Source of the DNA: Porticoccaceae bacterium
GTDB lineage: Bacteria; Pseudomonadota; Gammaproteobacteria; Pseudomonadales; Porticoccaceae
Assembly (NCBI GenBank): GCA_021773435.1
Contig: JAJFKC010000036.1
Location: forward strand, 62,001 to 126,000
Direction of reading: 5' to 3'
DNA length: 64,000 nt
The notes below the pieces were generated by a model that worked only from the letters and a program-made list of their open reading frames with translations, searched no databases and was not told the origin of the DNA. Shown here in pieces: positions 1 through 7,044 of this stretch. Both the position numbers and the translations under genes were made by a program. Each line of letters opens with the position of its first letter. Position 1 is the first letter of the stretch.

Positions 1-1
1 T

Positions 2-355
2 CACCACGCCATGAAGCATAATAACCGTAGCAAATTTAATTTATGGTTGGCTATTACCGTGTTATTAGGCGCTATCTTCCTGGTTGTTCAGTACGTTGAA
101 TATCATGAAGCCTATGTGGAAATGGGATTGACTCTGAGTTCTGGTATATACGGTACCACCTTCTTCATGCTTACAGGCTTTCATGGATTTCATGTGACCT
201 TGGGTACCTTTATGTTGTTTGTTCAGCTAATACGTGGCTTTAAAGGCCACTTTGGTGCCGATGATCAATTCGGTTTTGAAGCGACATCCTGGTACTGGCA
301 TTTTGTTGATGTGGTCTGGCTGGGCTTATTTATATTTGTCTATGTTTTGGGCTAA
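2..355 (+). CDS. coxC: Cytochrome c oxidase subunit III, C-terminal part (5' end outside window)
   Basis: Subunit III of the aa3-type cytochrome c oxidase, an inner-membrane protein that stabilises the catalytic core. The frame is open from the first base, so only the last 117 residues are present; the first in-frame ATG at 11 is internal. Family signatures are visible: GFHGFHV in a membrane helix, and WHFVDVVWL near the C-terminus. Three hydrophobic segments can be seen. It is followed by a strong hairpin terminator and by oxidase assembly genes, as in Pseudomonas, so it is probably the last structural gene of a coxB-coxA-ctaG-coxC operon lying to the left (inference). Confidence 0.95.
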   Translation, partial: HHAMKHNNRSKFNLWLAITVLLGAIFLVVQYVEYHEAYVEMGLTLSSGIYGTTFFMLTGFHGFHVTLGTFMLFVQLIRGFKGHFGADDQFGFEATSWYWHFVDVVWLGLFIFVYVLG

Positions 356-412
356 GATCTGGGGCCTGAGATACGGGTAGGCACCCCTTTTTATAAAGTG
401 TTATTGATGACT

Positions 413-440
413 AAAGGCCAGGGCTTCCCTGGCCTTTTTT
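413..440 (+). terminator. Rho-independent terminator after coxC
   Basis: A perfect 11-bp inverted repeat (413-423 with 427-437) with a 3-base loop is followed by a run of T. It sits between coxC and the convergent DUF2909 gene and has A residues on the other flank, so it may stop transcription from both sides. A weaker GGGGCCT / AGG-CA-CCCC pairing with five T lies just upstream (361-391). Confidence 0.9.
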
Positions 441-462
441 GTCATTACCTATGCTGTATGGC

Positions 463-744
463 CTATTGGTTTGCAGGGTTTTGAGGTGGATTGTGGGCTG
501 GCTGTTGCGAGATAGCTCCCGGGTGTAATTTTCTGTCCCAGGGTGCCTGGCTAGATAACTGGCCTGTGTAAAACCCGTAAAATACGGTGGCGATTAACAG
601 CGTGGCAAAAGTAATGCGAATACCCAGCGCGTATAGAATCCGCTTCCTGGGGTTGCCAACATCTTTCATTAAAAACACCAGAGCGCTGCTGAGGCTAATA
701 AGTACGCCAACGAATAGAAACACAATGATCGCTTTGAGTAACAT
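463..744 (-). CDS. DUF2909 twin-transmembrane protein
   Basis: A 93-residue membrane protein of the DUF2909 family with two hydrophobic helices (about residues 3-23 and 45-65) and a Pro/Gln/Asn-rich C-terminal tail. Function is unknown. In Pseudomonas-type genomes it lies in the cytochrome oxidase cluster, as here, between coxC and SURF1 but on the opposite strand. The open frame extends up to 816, but the ATG at 744 is preceded by GGAG at good spacing and begins right at the first helix, so that start is preferred. It is divergent from SURF1, with about 40 bp between them. Confidence 0.85.
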   Translation of the reverse strand: MLLKAIIVFLFVGVLISLSSALVFLMKDVGNPRKRILYALGIRITFATLLIATVFYGFYTGQLSSQAPWDRKLHPGAISQQPAHNPPQNPANQ

Positions 745-785
745 GGCGTATGCTCCACAAGAAAAGAGTTTTGATTTAACCATAG

Positions 786-1592
786 ATGGACGATGAGCTG
801 CAGACTCCACAAACAAATATATTCCAGTGGCAGTGGAACAAGAAAGTACTGTGCTTTGCCGGTATATTTTTGCCCCTGATGGTGTCTTTGGGATTTTGGC
901 AGTTAGATCGTGCTGAGCAAAAACGCGTCATACTAGAATTACAGCAGCAGCGGGTTGGCGCTACGGTGGTTGATCTAGCAAATGTAGTAAGGGAAACTGA
1001 TAATCAATTTCGAAATGTTGCTACAAATATTGTCGACGATGTACGGGTATTTTTAGTCGATAACAAAGTGCGCCATGGTCGCTCCGGTTATGAGGTTTTG
1101 ATGCCCCTAAGGGTGAGAGTCGGTGACGGGGAGCAGTGGCTGCTGCTTAATCGAGGCTGGCTTCCCGGTGGCTCAGATCGCAGTGCTTTGCCTTCGGTTC
1201 CAGCGTTTAAGCCGGGCATGATTAACGGATACTTGTACCGGAGCCAGGGTAAGGGCATTGTGCTCAAAGCTCAGGTCTGGCCAAAAAATAAATGGCCGCT
1301 GGTTATCCAGTCTATTGATATTGATAAAATATCGGCCCATCTCGGAGTCGATATTTATCCTTATTTACTACGTGTCGTAGCAAATTCGGTGGCAGACAGT
1401 GGTAACACCCCAGGTCAAAGAAGTTCGCTGGAAACAGGCTGGCAGGTAGTGAACGCGCTTCCCGAAAAAAGCGTTGCTTATGCCGTTCAATGGTTTGCGA
1501 TGGCTTTCGCGCTGGTTATCCTCACTATTTTTGCGAGCTCAAATTTGGCAGATGTGCTCAGGGGGCGTAAGCAGGAGACCAATAGTGAGTGA
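786..1592 (+). CDS. SURF1-family cytochrome oxidase assembly protein
   Basis: A 268-residue SURF1/Shy1 homologue that helps insert or stabilise heme in cytochrome c oxidase at the inner membrane. It has the family layout: an N-terminal helix ending in GFWQLDRAEQK, a periplasmic domain containing the conserved LLNRGW segment, and a second membrane helix near the C-terminus (about residues 235-253). It starts the plus-strand assembly operon SURF1 - unknown - ctaA - ctaB - sco, and its 3' end overlaps the next gene by 8 bp, which suggests translational coupling. Confidence 0.9.
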   Translation: MDDELQTPQTNIFQWQWNKKVLCFAGIFLPLMVSLGFWQLDRAEQKRVILELQQQRVGATVVDLANVVRETDNQFRNVATNIVDDVRVFLVDNKVRHGRSGYEVLMPLRVRVGDGEQWLLLNRGWLPGGSDRSALPSVPAFKPGMINGYLYRSQGKGIVLKAQVWPKNKWPLVIQSIDIDKISAHLGVDIYPYLLRVVANSVADSGNTPGQRSSLETGWQVVNALPEKSVAYAVQWFAMAFALVILTIFASSNLADVLRGRKQETNSE

Positions 1593-2205
1593 ATCAAACA
1601 GCAATCGAGGCAAATTTCAGTTGTGGCTTATTATTTTGATGGTCGCTAGCGTCTTTATTGCTGGATTTCTCATGATGCCAGGCAATGAGGAAGACAGGGC
1701 TCGTTTATTGAATTTTCTTGGCACCAGTAATAAAGGGGTGTTATTGAGGCCAATGGTGCCGGTCGCTGGCTTTTCTTTTGAGCAGGATGATAAGCCCTGG
1801 TCGTGGCAGGAGCAAAAGCCTAAGTGGAGGCTGCTGCTACCTATTACAGATGGATGTAATAAGGCTTGTCGAGATATTTTGTATATATCGCGCCAGGTAC
1901 ACATTCGCCTCGATAAAAAATCTCACCGTGTAGAACGGGTTCTGCTTAATCTGGGTTCACCTCTTGATGAAGAAACCCAGGCTTTCCTGCAACGGGAGCA
2001 TGTTTATCTGAAACTGATTTCAGGCGACAAAGAAGCCTTTGCCGATCTGTTGGCGCAGACCAACGGACCATGGAATGAGACGGCAGGACAACTATTTTTG
2101 GCTGATCAGCGGGGCGATTTGATGATGTTTTACACATCAGATCATGAAGGTGGTGATATGTTGGCAGACCTTCGGCATTTACTGAAATATTCACCCGAAC
2201 AGTGA
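1585..2205 (+). CDS. Membrane-anchored thioredoxin-like protein of the cox assembly cluster
   Basis: A 206-residue protein of unknown function in the position of the uncharacterised gene between SURF1 and ctaA in Pseudomonas. The GTG start at 1585 is chosen because AGGAG lies 7 bases upstream; a longer frame opens inside SURF1. One N-terminal membrane helix (about residues 13-31) is followed by a periplasmic domain with DGCNKACRD, a CxxxC spacing like the copper site of Sco proteins. This suggests, but does not prove, a Sco/thioredoxin-like fold with a role in oxidase copper or thiol chemistry. I see no clear equivalent of the Sco copper-binding histidine. Confidence 0.75.
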   Translation: MSESNSNRGKFQLWLIILMVASVFIAGFLMMPGNEEDRARLLNFLGTSNKGVLLRPMVPVAGFSFEQDDKPWSWQEQKPKWRLLLPITDGCNKACRDILYISRQVHIRLDKKSHRVERVLLNLGSPLDEETQAFLQREHVYLKLISGDKEAFADLLAQTNGPWNETAGQLFLADQRGDLMMFYTSDHEGGDMLADLRHLLKYSPEQ

Positions 2206-2211
2206 TCTCAG

Positions 2212-2243
2212 GGCATAGAGGGCATAGAGGGCATAGAGGGCAT
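2212..2243 (+). repeat. 9-bp tandem repeat (3.5 copies) at the ctaA translation start
   Basis: The unit GGCATAGAG occurs three times (2212-2220, 2221-2229, 2230-2238), followed by GGCAT, which runs into the ATG of ctaA at 2242. The GAGGG that recurs at each junction is the only purine-rich sequence available as a ribosome binding site, so the repeat itself appears to form the initiation region. Confidence 0.9.
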
Positions 2244-3306
2244 GGGGATTTCTAAGCAAAGTGCTACTGGAAAGCAATTTCAATCGGCTTACCGCCTGGC
2301 TGCAGTCGCCACTATTGTGGCGGCAACCGTGGTTGTTCTTGGAGCGTTTACGCGTCTTTCGGACGCAGGACTGGGATGCCCTGATTGGCCCGGTTGCTAC
2401 GGTCACTTGTTATGGCCAGATGAAGCTCATGAAATAGCGCGTGCAGAAGAACGCTTCCCTGGCTCGAAAGTGGAGCAGGATAAAACCTGGCCGGAGATGG
2501 TGCATCGTTATTTTGCTACCGCTCTCGGTATGCTTATCGTTGGTCTGGCATTTATGGCCTGGCGCTACCGAGACACCATGGCGTTCCCCTTCCGCCTGCC
2601 TTTATTGCTGCTGTTTTTAGTGGTTTGGCAAGGTTTATTTGGTATGTGGACGGTCACTTTGAAGCTATGGCCCCAGGTGGTGACTTTGCATCTATTGGGC
2701 GGCATTAGCACGTTTTCGCTAATCTTCTTATTGGCACTACGTCTTAGTGATGATCGCTGGGTTTTAATGGAATCCAGTTGGCAAAAACTCAAAAAATATA
2801 AACCCTGGCTGATCGGTGGTGTGGTGATTTTGTTTTTCCAGATTGCACTGGGGGGCTGGCTCAGCTCCAATTATGCGGCTTTTGCCTGTGGCGATTTTCC
2901 GAAGTGCCAGGGACAATGGTTACCAGCCATGGAGGTCGCTGGAGGCTTTAACATCCTGCAGAGTGTTGGCCCCAATTATTTGGGCGGCTTGATGACCAGT
3001 GAGGCGCGTGTAGCTATACATTTTGTACATCGAGTCGGTGCTTTGGTGACATCCATCTACTTATTTGGGTTTTGCCTCGGACTTTTCTTTGTCGGTGACC
3101 GAAGGGTCAGTCGTATGGCGATAATTATTTTTTCCGCGCTGTTGGTGCAGGTAGGCCTGGGTATTAGCAATGTGCTGTTGGCTATTCCACTGCTCGTAGC
3201 GGTTTTGCATAATGCCGGTGCAGCTTTACTGATGCTGACCTTAGTAACGCTGGGGGTAAAAATGTGGACGGCTCGTCAACACCGGGAAAATCTTTTCAAT
3301 GACTAG
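2242..3306 (+). CDS. ctaA: Heme A synthase
   Basis: CtaA/COX15 oxidises the C8 methyl of heme O to the formyl group of heme A at the inner membrane. The 354-residue protein shows the expected eight-helix pattern. Near the first helix is [19 protein letters not shown], with its paired cysteines, and there is a second pair in FACGDFPKC of the second half. Candidate heme-ligand histidines occur in [26 protein letters not shown] and AVLHNAGAA. It overlaps ctaB by 8 bp. Its start codon lies at the end of a 9-bp tandem repeat. Confidence 0.95.
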   Translation: MGISKQSATGKQFQSAYRLAAVATIVAATVVVLGAFTRLSDAGLGCPDWPGCYGHLLWPDEAHEIARAEERFPGSKVEQDKTWPEMVHRYFATALGMLIVGLAFMAWRYRDTMAFPFRLPLLLLFLVVWQGLFGMWTVTLKLWPQVVTLHLLGGISTFSLIFLLALRLSDDRWVLMESSWQKLKKYKPWLIGGVVILFFQIALGGWLSSNYAAFACGDFPKCQGQWLPAMEVAGGFNILQSVGPNYLGGLMTSEARVAIHFVHRVGALVTSIYLFGFCLGLFFVGDRRVSRMAIIIFSALLVQVGLGISNVLLAIPLLVAVLHNAGAALLMLTLVTLGVKMWTARQHRENLFND

Positions 3307-4240
3307 TGTCGAATCAACAAGGGAAAGCGCTGGATGGCGGGATTTTCTGGAATTGTGCAAACCGGCTGTCGTCGTAGTGATGATAGTAACGTCTTTGATT
3401 GGCATGTTTTTAGCGGTGCCAGGAATGGTGCCGGTAGATGTATTGGTGTTAGGCAACCTGGGTATTGCCTTGAGTGCCGCATCGGCAGCGACAGTTAATC
3501 ACCTGGTAGATCGGCAACTGGATATGAAAATGGCCAGAACGCTTAATCGACCCTTAGCCCAGGGCAGAGTAGAGCCGGCACAAGCCGTTATTTTTGCTGC
3601 TGTGCTCGGCATAATTGGCATGACAATTCTAGTGGTATATATCAATGTCTTGACTGCCTGGCTTACCCTCGCATCATTGCTCGGTTATGCTGTGGTCTAC
3701 ACCATTTATTTGAAGCGCGCGACACCACAGAATATAGTGATTGGTGGTTTGGCCGGTGCTGCACCACCACTCCTTGGCTGGACAGCTGTCACCAATCAGA
3801 TTGATCCCCAGGCACTTTTGCTGGTGCTGATCGTTTTTATCTGGACGCCGCCCCACTTCTGGGCGTTGGCAATACACCGTAAAGCAGAATACGCCAAAGC
3901 CGATGTGCCCATGCTGCCTGTGACCCATGGAGAGAGCTATACCAAATTGCACATATTGCTTTATACCATTGTCTTAATTCCTGTCACGGTTTTCCCCTGG
4001 TTGGTGGGCATGAGTGGCTGGATGTATTTGTTGGGCGCGCTGGTGCTGGGCAGTGGGTTTATATACTGGGCCATCGTATTAATGGTCAGTGATAAACCCG
4101 ATCTTGGCATGGCGACATTTAGATATTCCATCATTTATCTTTTGACGCTCTTCGCCATCATGTTAGTTGACCACCATTTAGTAGAAGCATCGTTGCCGGT
4201 GACATTAACAATGGCCATCCCTGGGGGGCTGGCATCCTGA
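3299..4240 (+). CDS. ctaB: Protoheme IX farnesyltransferase (heme O synthase)
   Basis: A UbiA-family prenyltransferase that transfers a farnesyl group to heme b to give heme O, the substrate of CtaA. It has 313 residues and many hydrophobic helices. The first Asp-rich motif reads [20 protein letters not shown], and the second-half loop [20 protein letters not shown] is typical of CyoE/CtaB. The start overlaps the ctaA end by 8 bp and its stop codon overlaps the ATG of sco by one base, so the genes are likely translated as a coupled set. Confidence 0.96.
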   Translation: MTSVESTRESAGWRDFLELCKPAVVVVMIVTSLIGMFLAVPGMVPVDVLVLGNLGIALSAASAATVNHLVDRQLDMKMARTLNRPLAQGRVEPAQAVIFAAVLGIIGMTILVVYINVLTAWLTLASLLGYAVVYTIYLKRATPQNIVIGGLAGAAPPLLGWTAVTNQIDPQALLLVLIVFIWTPPHFWALAIHRKAEYAKADVPMLPVTHGESYTKLHILLYTIVLIPVTVFPWLVGMSGWMYLLGALVLGSGFIYWAIVLMVSDKPDLGMATFRYSIIYLLTLFAIMLVDHHLVEASLPVTLTMAIPGGLAS

Positions 4241-5001
4241 TGGATAATGTCCGCAATGACAAAATAACCCGACGTAATATTCGCTTCGTTGTGGTGGGCG
4301 TATTGGTGTTTAGTGCGATTACGATCGCCGCTTTGGTCAATAAATTATCGCAGCCGCGAATATTGAATAAATATGAACTCCCTGAATATGGCGCACTGCT
4401 GCTTGATGAACCGCAAGCTCTGCTGGATTTTACTTTGCAGGATCAGCAGGGCGAGCGCTTTGATAAACAGCGGCTGTTAGGGAAATGGTCGATATTCTTT
4501 TTTGGTTTTACACACTGCGGTGATATTTGTCCGACCACAATGTCGGTACTTGCCAAAACGTATGGCGAGCTAAAAGCGGTGGAAAAAAATGACTTCCAGG
4601 TGATACTGGTTACTGTAGACCCGGAGCGAGATACGCCTGAGGTTCTCAGGGATTATTTATTACGCTTTAATTCAGACTTTATTGGTGTCACCGGCGTTAC
4701 CAGGAATTTGATAAATTTTGCCAGCCAAATGAAGGTGCCTTATTTGCCAAAGGTAAGTTTGCCAAAGGTAAGTTTGCCAAAGACAAGCTCTCCAATAAAA
4801 AGCCCACCGTCGTCAACTGGTCAGGCAGCGTTGGGGACTGAACCAAGCATTGCTCAGGTTCAACAAGATCAACCACAACACAGTGCTAATCTAATAATGA
4901 TTAATCCAGCGGGCGAATTGCACGGCTTTATTCGACCACCACTTGCCCATGGTGGACTGCGGGTTGTCTGGCGTTCACTGCAGGCGAGCTTTTCCGATTA
5001 G
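4240..5001 (+). CDS. SCO1/SenC-family copper chaperone for cytochrome oxidase
   Basis: A 253-residue membrane-anchored thioredoxin-fold protein that delivers copper to the CuA site of cytochrome oxidase. One helix lies near residues 13-32. The copper motif CGDIC sits in FFGFTHCGDICPTT, and the third ligand is the His of QHSANLIMINPAGEL near residue 217. Between the core and this His lies an unusual Pro/Ser-rich insert (about residues 167-205) that contains three copies of LPKVS-type pentapeptides encoded by a 15-bp tandem repeat. It is the last gene of the assembly operon. Confidence 0.93.
   Translation: MDNVRNDKITRRNIRFVVVGVLVFSAITIAALVNKLSQPRILNKYELPEYGALLLDEPQALLDFTLQDQQGERFDKQRLLGKWSIFFFGFTHCGDICPTTMSVLAKTYGELKAVEKNDFQVILVTVDPERDTPEVLRDYLLRFNSDFIGVTGVTRNLINFASQMKVPYLPKVSLPKVSLPKTSSPIKSPPSSTGQAALGTEPSIAQVQQDQPQHSANLIMINPAGELHGFIRPPLAHGGLRVVWRSLQASFSD
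4743..4787 (+). repeat. 15-bp tandem repeat (3 copies) inside sco
   Basis: The unit TTTGCCAAAGGTAAG is present at 4743-4757 and 4758-4772, with an imperfect third copy at 4773-4787. The unit is in frame, so copy-number change adds or removes five residues (LPKVS) in a linker of the Sco protein without breaking the frame. Confidence 0.9.
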
Positions 5002-5094
5002 CCTGGTTAAGCTGATGGGCCTGCTACGATGTCAAATCGTTATAGGTAAGCTCGCAGATAATTCGAACCATAACATCGACACAGGGGACACTGT

Positions 5095-5400
5095 ATGCCT
5101 GCTTACGTGATTACTGATATTCGAGTGACTGATCCAGATATATATGCCCAGTACCGCGAACTGGGGCCTGACATTGTTGAAAGCTTTGGCGGCGAATATC
5201 TGGCTCGTGGCGGTGCCACTCAAGTACTGGAAGGCAGCCCTTCGCCGAACCGCACGGTTATTTTGAAGTTTGAAAGTATGGACAGAATTCGGGAATGGAT
5301 CGATTCACCTGAATACCGTGAAGCACGGAAATTACGCCATAAATCGACTATTACCCGCATGTATATGGTGGATGGGATAGATGGAGCAATACCCGCTTAG
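5095..5400 (+). CDS. DUF1330 family protein
   Basis: A 101-residue soluble protein of the DUF1330 family (ferredoxin-like dimeric alpha+beta barrel). Conserved features visible are the N-terminal PAYVITDIRVTDPDIYAQY, the central GGEYLARGG, and FESMDRIREWIDSPEY followed by a Lys/Arg-rich stretch. No enzymatic function is established for the family. GGGGAC lies upstream of the ATG. It is 12 bp ahead of a VOC-family gene, so the two are probably co-transcribed. Confidence 0.85.
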   Translation: MPAYVITDIRVTDPDIYAQYRELGPDIVESFGGEYLARGGATQVLEGSPSPNRTVILKFESMDRIREWIDSPEYREARKLRHKSTITRMYMVDGIDGAIPA

Positions 5401-5412
5401 GGGAGGTTAGCG

Positions 5413-5817
5413 ATGATAACGGGCTTTGATCACGTTGCGATTCCGATGGCGGCGGTTGATAGCATGTTGGCCTTCTATAAGGGCATGGGTTTTGGCATCA
5501 GCGATGATTATGGTGGCCGAGTGTATTCAGTACATTTTGGTGATAATAAAATAAATCTGCACACGCCTGAAATCTGGCAATCTGGAAAATTCACCTTGCG
5601 TGGCCCCACTGCTCAGCCCGGCTGCGGTGATTTTTGTTTTGTCTGGGGCGACACCCAAGAGTCCTTGCACAGTGTCCTTGCAAGCCTTAATGCCGTTGTC
5701 GAAGAAGGCCCGGTGGAGCGCAAGGGGGGGCGTAACGGTGGTGAGGATGTCGGTATCAGTGTTTACACCCGTGACCCGGACGACAATTTGCTCGAGTTTA
5801 TTGTTTACGCCGATTAA
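5413..5817 (+). CDS. VOC (glyoxalase/extradiol dioxygenase) superfamily protein
   Basis: A 134-residue single-domain VOC protein. The N-terminal GFDHVAIPMAAVDSMLAFYKGMGF and the C-terminal DPDDNLLEFIVY give the two beta-alpha-beta-beta-beta modules. The likely metal ligands are the His near residue 7, the His of INLHTPE, and the Glu of LLEF. The substrate cannot be read from the sequence; members include glyoxalase I, fosfomycin-modifying enzymes and dioxygenases. A strong GGGGAGG lies upstream of the ATG. Confidence 0.85.
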   Translation: MITGFDHVAIPMAAVDSMLAFYKGMGFGISDDYGGRVYSVHFGDNKINLHTPEIWQSGKFTLRGPTAQPGCGDFCFVWGDTQESLHSVLASLNAVVEEGPVERKGGRNGGEDVGISVYTRDPDDNLLEFIVYAD

Positions 5818-5881
5818 TTTTGCCTTCAGATATTTGTTCTGCCTCATGATTGGTCGCCTTTGTGTTTGATAATAAAGGTGT

Positions 5882-6493
5882 TTGATCGATACCGTGTTTG
5901 ATTTATACCGGGCTAACCGGAATGAAACTTGCCGATTTATATTAGGTAAATCCGGTGTTCGACCGCTATTTATCGTTGGCCTCAATCCGAGCACTGCGAC
6001 GCGTGATAAATCAGACGTCACGGCAACCAAAGTCGAACGGGTCGCGCAAGCAAACGGCTATGACGGTTTTGTTATGACGAATCTCTACCCGCGTCGCAGC
6101 ACCCTGCCTGATAATTTGCCCAGGCGTGGTGACAGGCGTTTGATAGACCGTAATGTCGAGATGATTGTTGAACAGGCAAAGCATCAGGCCACACCGCATT
6201 TTTGGGCGGCCTGGGGTGCTGATATTTGTAAGCGTCGCTACCTGGTTTCGGCCTGTCAAACACTGGCAGATAAAGTCGCCGATATGGGTGGAAGCTGGTG
6301 GTGTTTTGGCCCCGTGGCCGATGTAGGGGTGACAGATATAGCCGTTGTAGAAGGCCCCGTGACAGAAAGCTCCGCGATAACTAGTCCCTTAACCAAAGCC
6401 GGTCATCCCCGACATCCATCCCGATTGAGCTATGCCTGGGCTTTGCAAGGCTTTGATATGCCTGAATATCTTGACAAGATTGACCGTAAATAG
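5882..6493 (+). CDS. DUF1643 family protein
   Basis: A 203-residue protein of the DUF1643 family, recognised by FIVGLNPSTATRDKSDVTATKVERVAQ and TNLYPRRST. The function is unknown; the fold is thought to resemble uracil-DNA-glycosylase-like nucleotide-binding proteins (weak inference). The start is uncertain: the frame opens with TTG at 5882, with AAAGG close upstream, and an in-frame GTG lies at 5894. It converges on ridA. Confidence 0.75.
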   Translation: MIDTVFDLYRANRNETCRFILGKSGVRPLFIVGLNPSTATRDKSDVTATKVERVAQANGYDGFVMTNLYPRRSTLPDNLPRRGDRRLIDRNVEMIVEQAKHQATPHFWAAWGADICKRRYLVSACQTLADKVADMGGSWWCFGPVADVGVTDIAVVEGPVTESSAITSPLTKAGHPRHPSRLSYAWALQGFDMPEYLDKIDRK

Positions 6494-6554
6494 TTATGGC
6501 AGCTAGTCATGGGAGACAGGGTGCTACCTGCGCCGAGCGTGATCCTCCTGGCGG

Positions 6555-6938
6555 TTACACAACAACAATACCATCCATTTCTACCATCGCATCTCTCGGT
6601 AAGGAACTCACGCCGATGGCCGCCCGGGCTGGGTAGGGCTGGTCAAAAAAGCTCGCCATAATTTCGTTGACGGTGGCAAAGTGGCTGAGATCGGTGAGGA
6701 AAACATTTAGCTTAACGATATTGTTTAGATCGCCCCCAGCGGCCTTGCAAACGGCTGAAAGATTACGAAAAACCTGGCTGATTTGAGCGCTGATATCGTC
6801 GCTGATCAGCTCCATCGTATCGGGCACCAGTGGTATCTGTCCGGACAGATAAACCGTGTTGTGAACTTTAATGGCCTGGGAATAGGTGCCAATTGCGCGG
6901 GGCGCGTTTTCGGTTTGAATAACAGCTTTGTTGGGCAT
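6555..6938 (-). CDS. ridA: RidA family reactive intermediate deaminase
   Basis: A 127-residue RidA/YjgF/YER057c protein that hydrolyses 2-aminoacrylate-type enamine/imine intermediates released by PLP enzymes. Visible signatures are GTYSQAIKV near the N-terminus, YLSGQIPL, and the catalytic Arg in [16 protein letters not shown]. The usual trimer-forming length is conserved. It lies directly downstream of spoT on the same strand, the standard gammaproteobacterial arrangement. GAGGT lies 5 bases upstream of the ATG. Confidence 0.94.
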   Translation of the reverse strand: MPNKAVIQTENAPRAIGTYSQAIKVHNTVYLSGQIPLVPDTMELISDDISAQISQVFRNLSAVCKAAGGDLNNIVKLNVFLTDLSHFATVNEIMASFFDQPYPARAAIGVSSLPRDAMVEMDGIVVV

Positions 6939-7044
6939 TTGTGACCTCTTATATATCAGCTTTGATTAAGTAAAGGTGAGGTATTGCCGAGTGCCAGGCG
7001 CAGGACAATAACTGCCTAGCAATAAATTCGGCGTAAAAAGAGCG

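Noticed and set aside
5527-6030. 167-codon minus-strand open frame
   Set aside because: It lies wholly antisense to the VOC and DUF1643 genes, has low-complexity shadow translation and no ribosome binding site.
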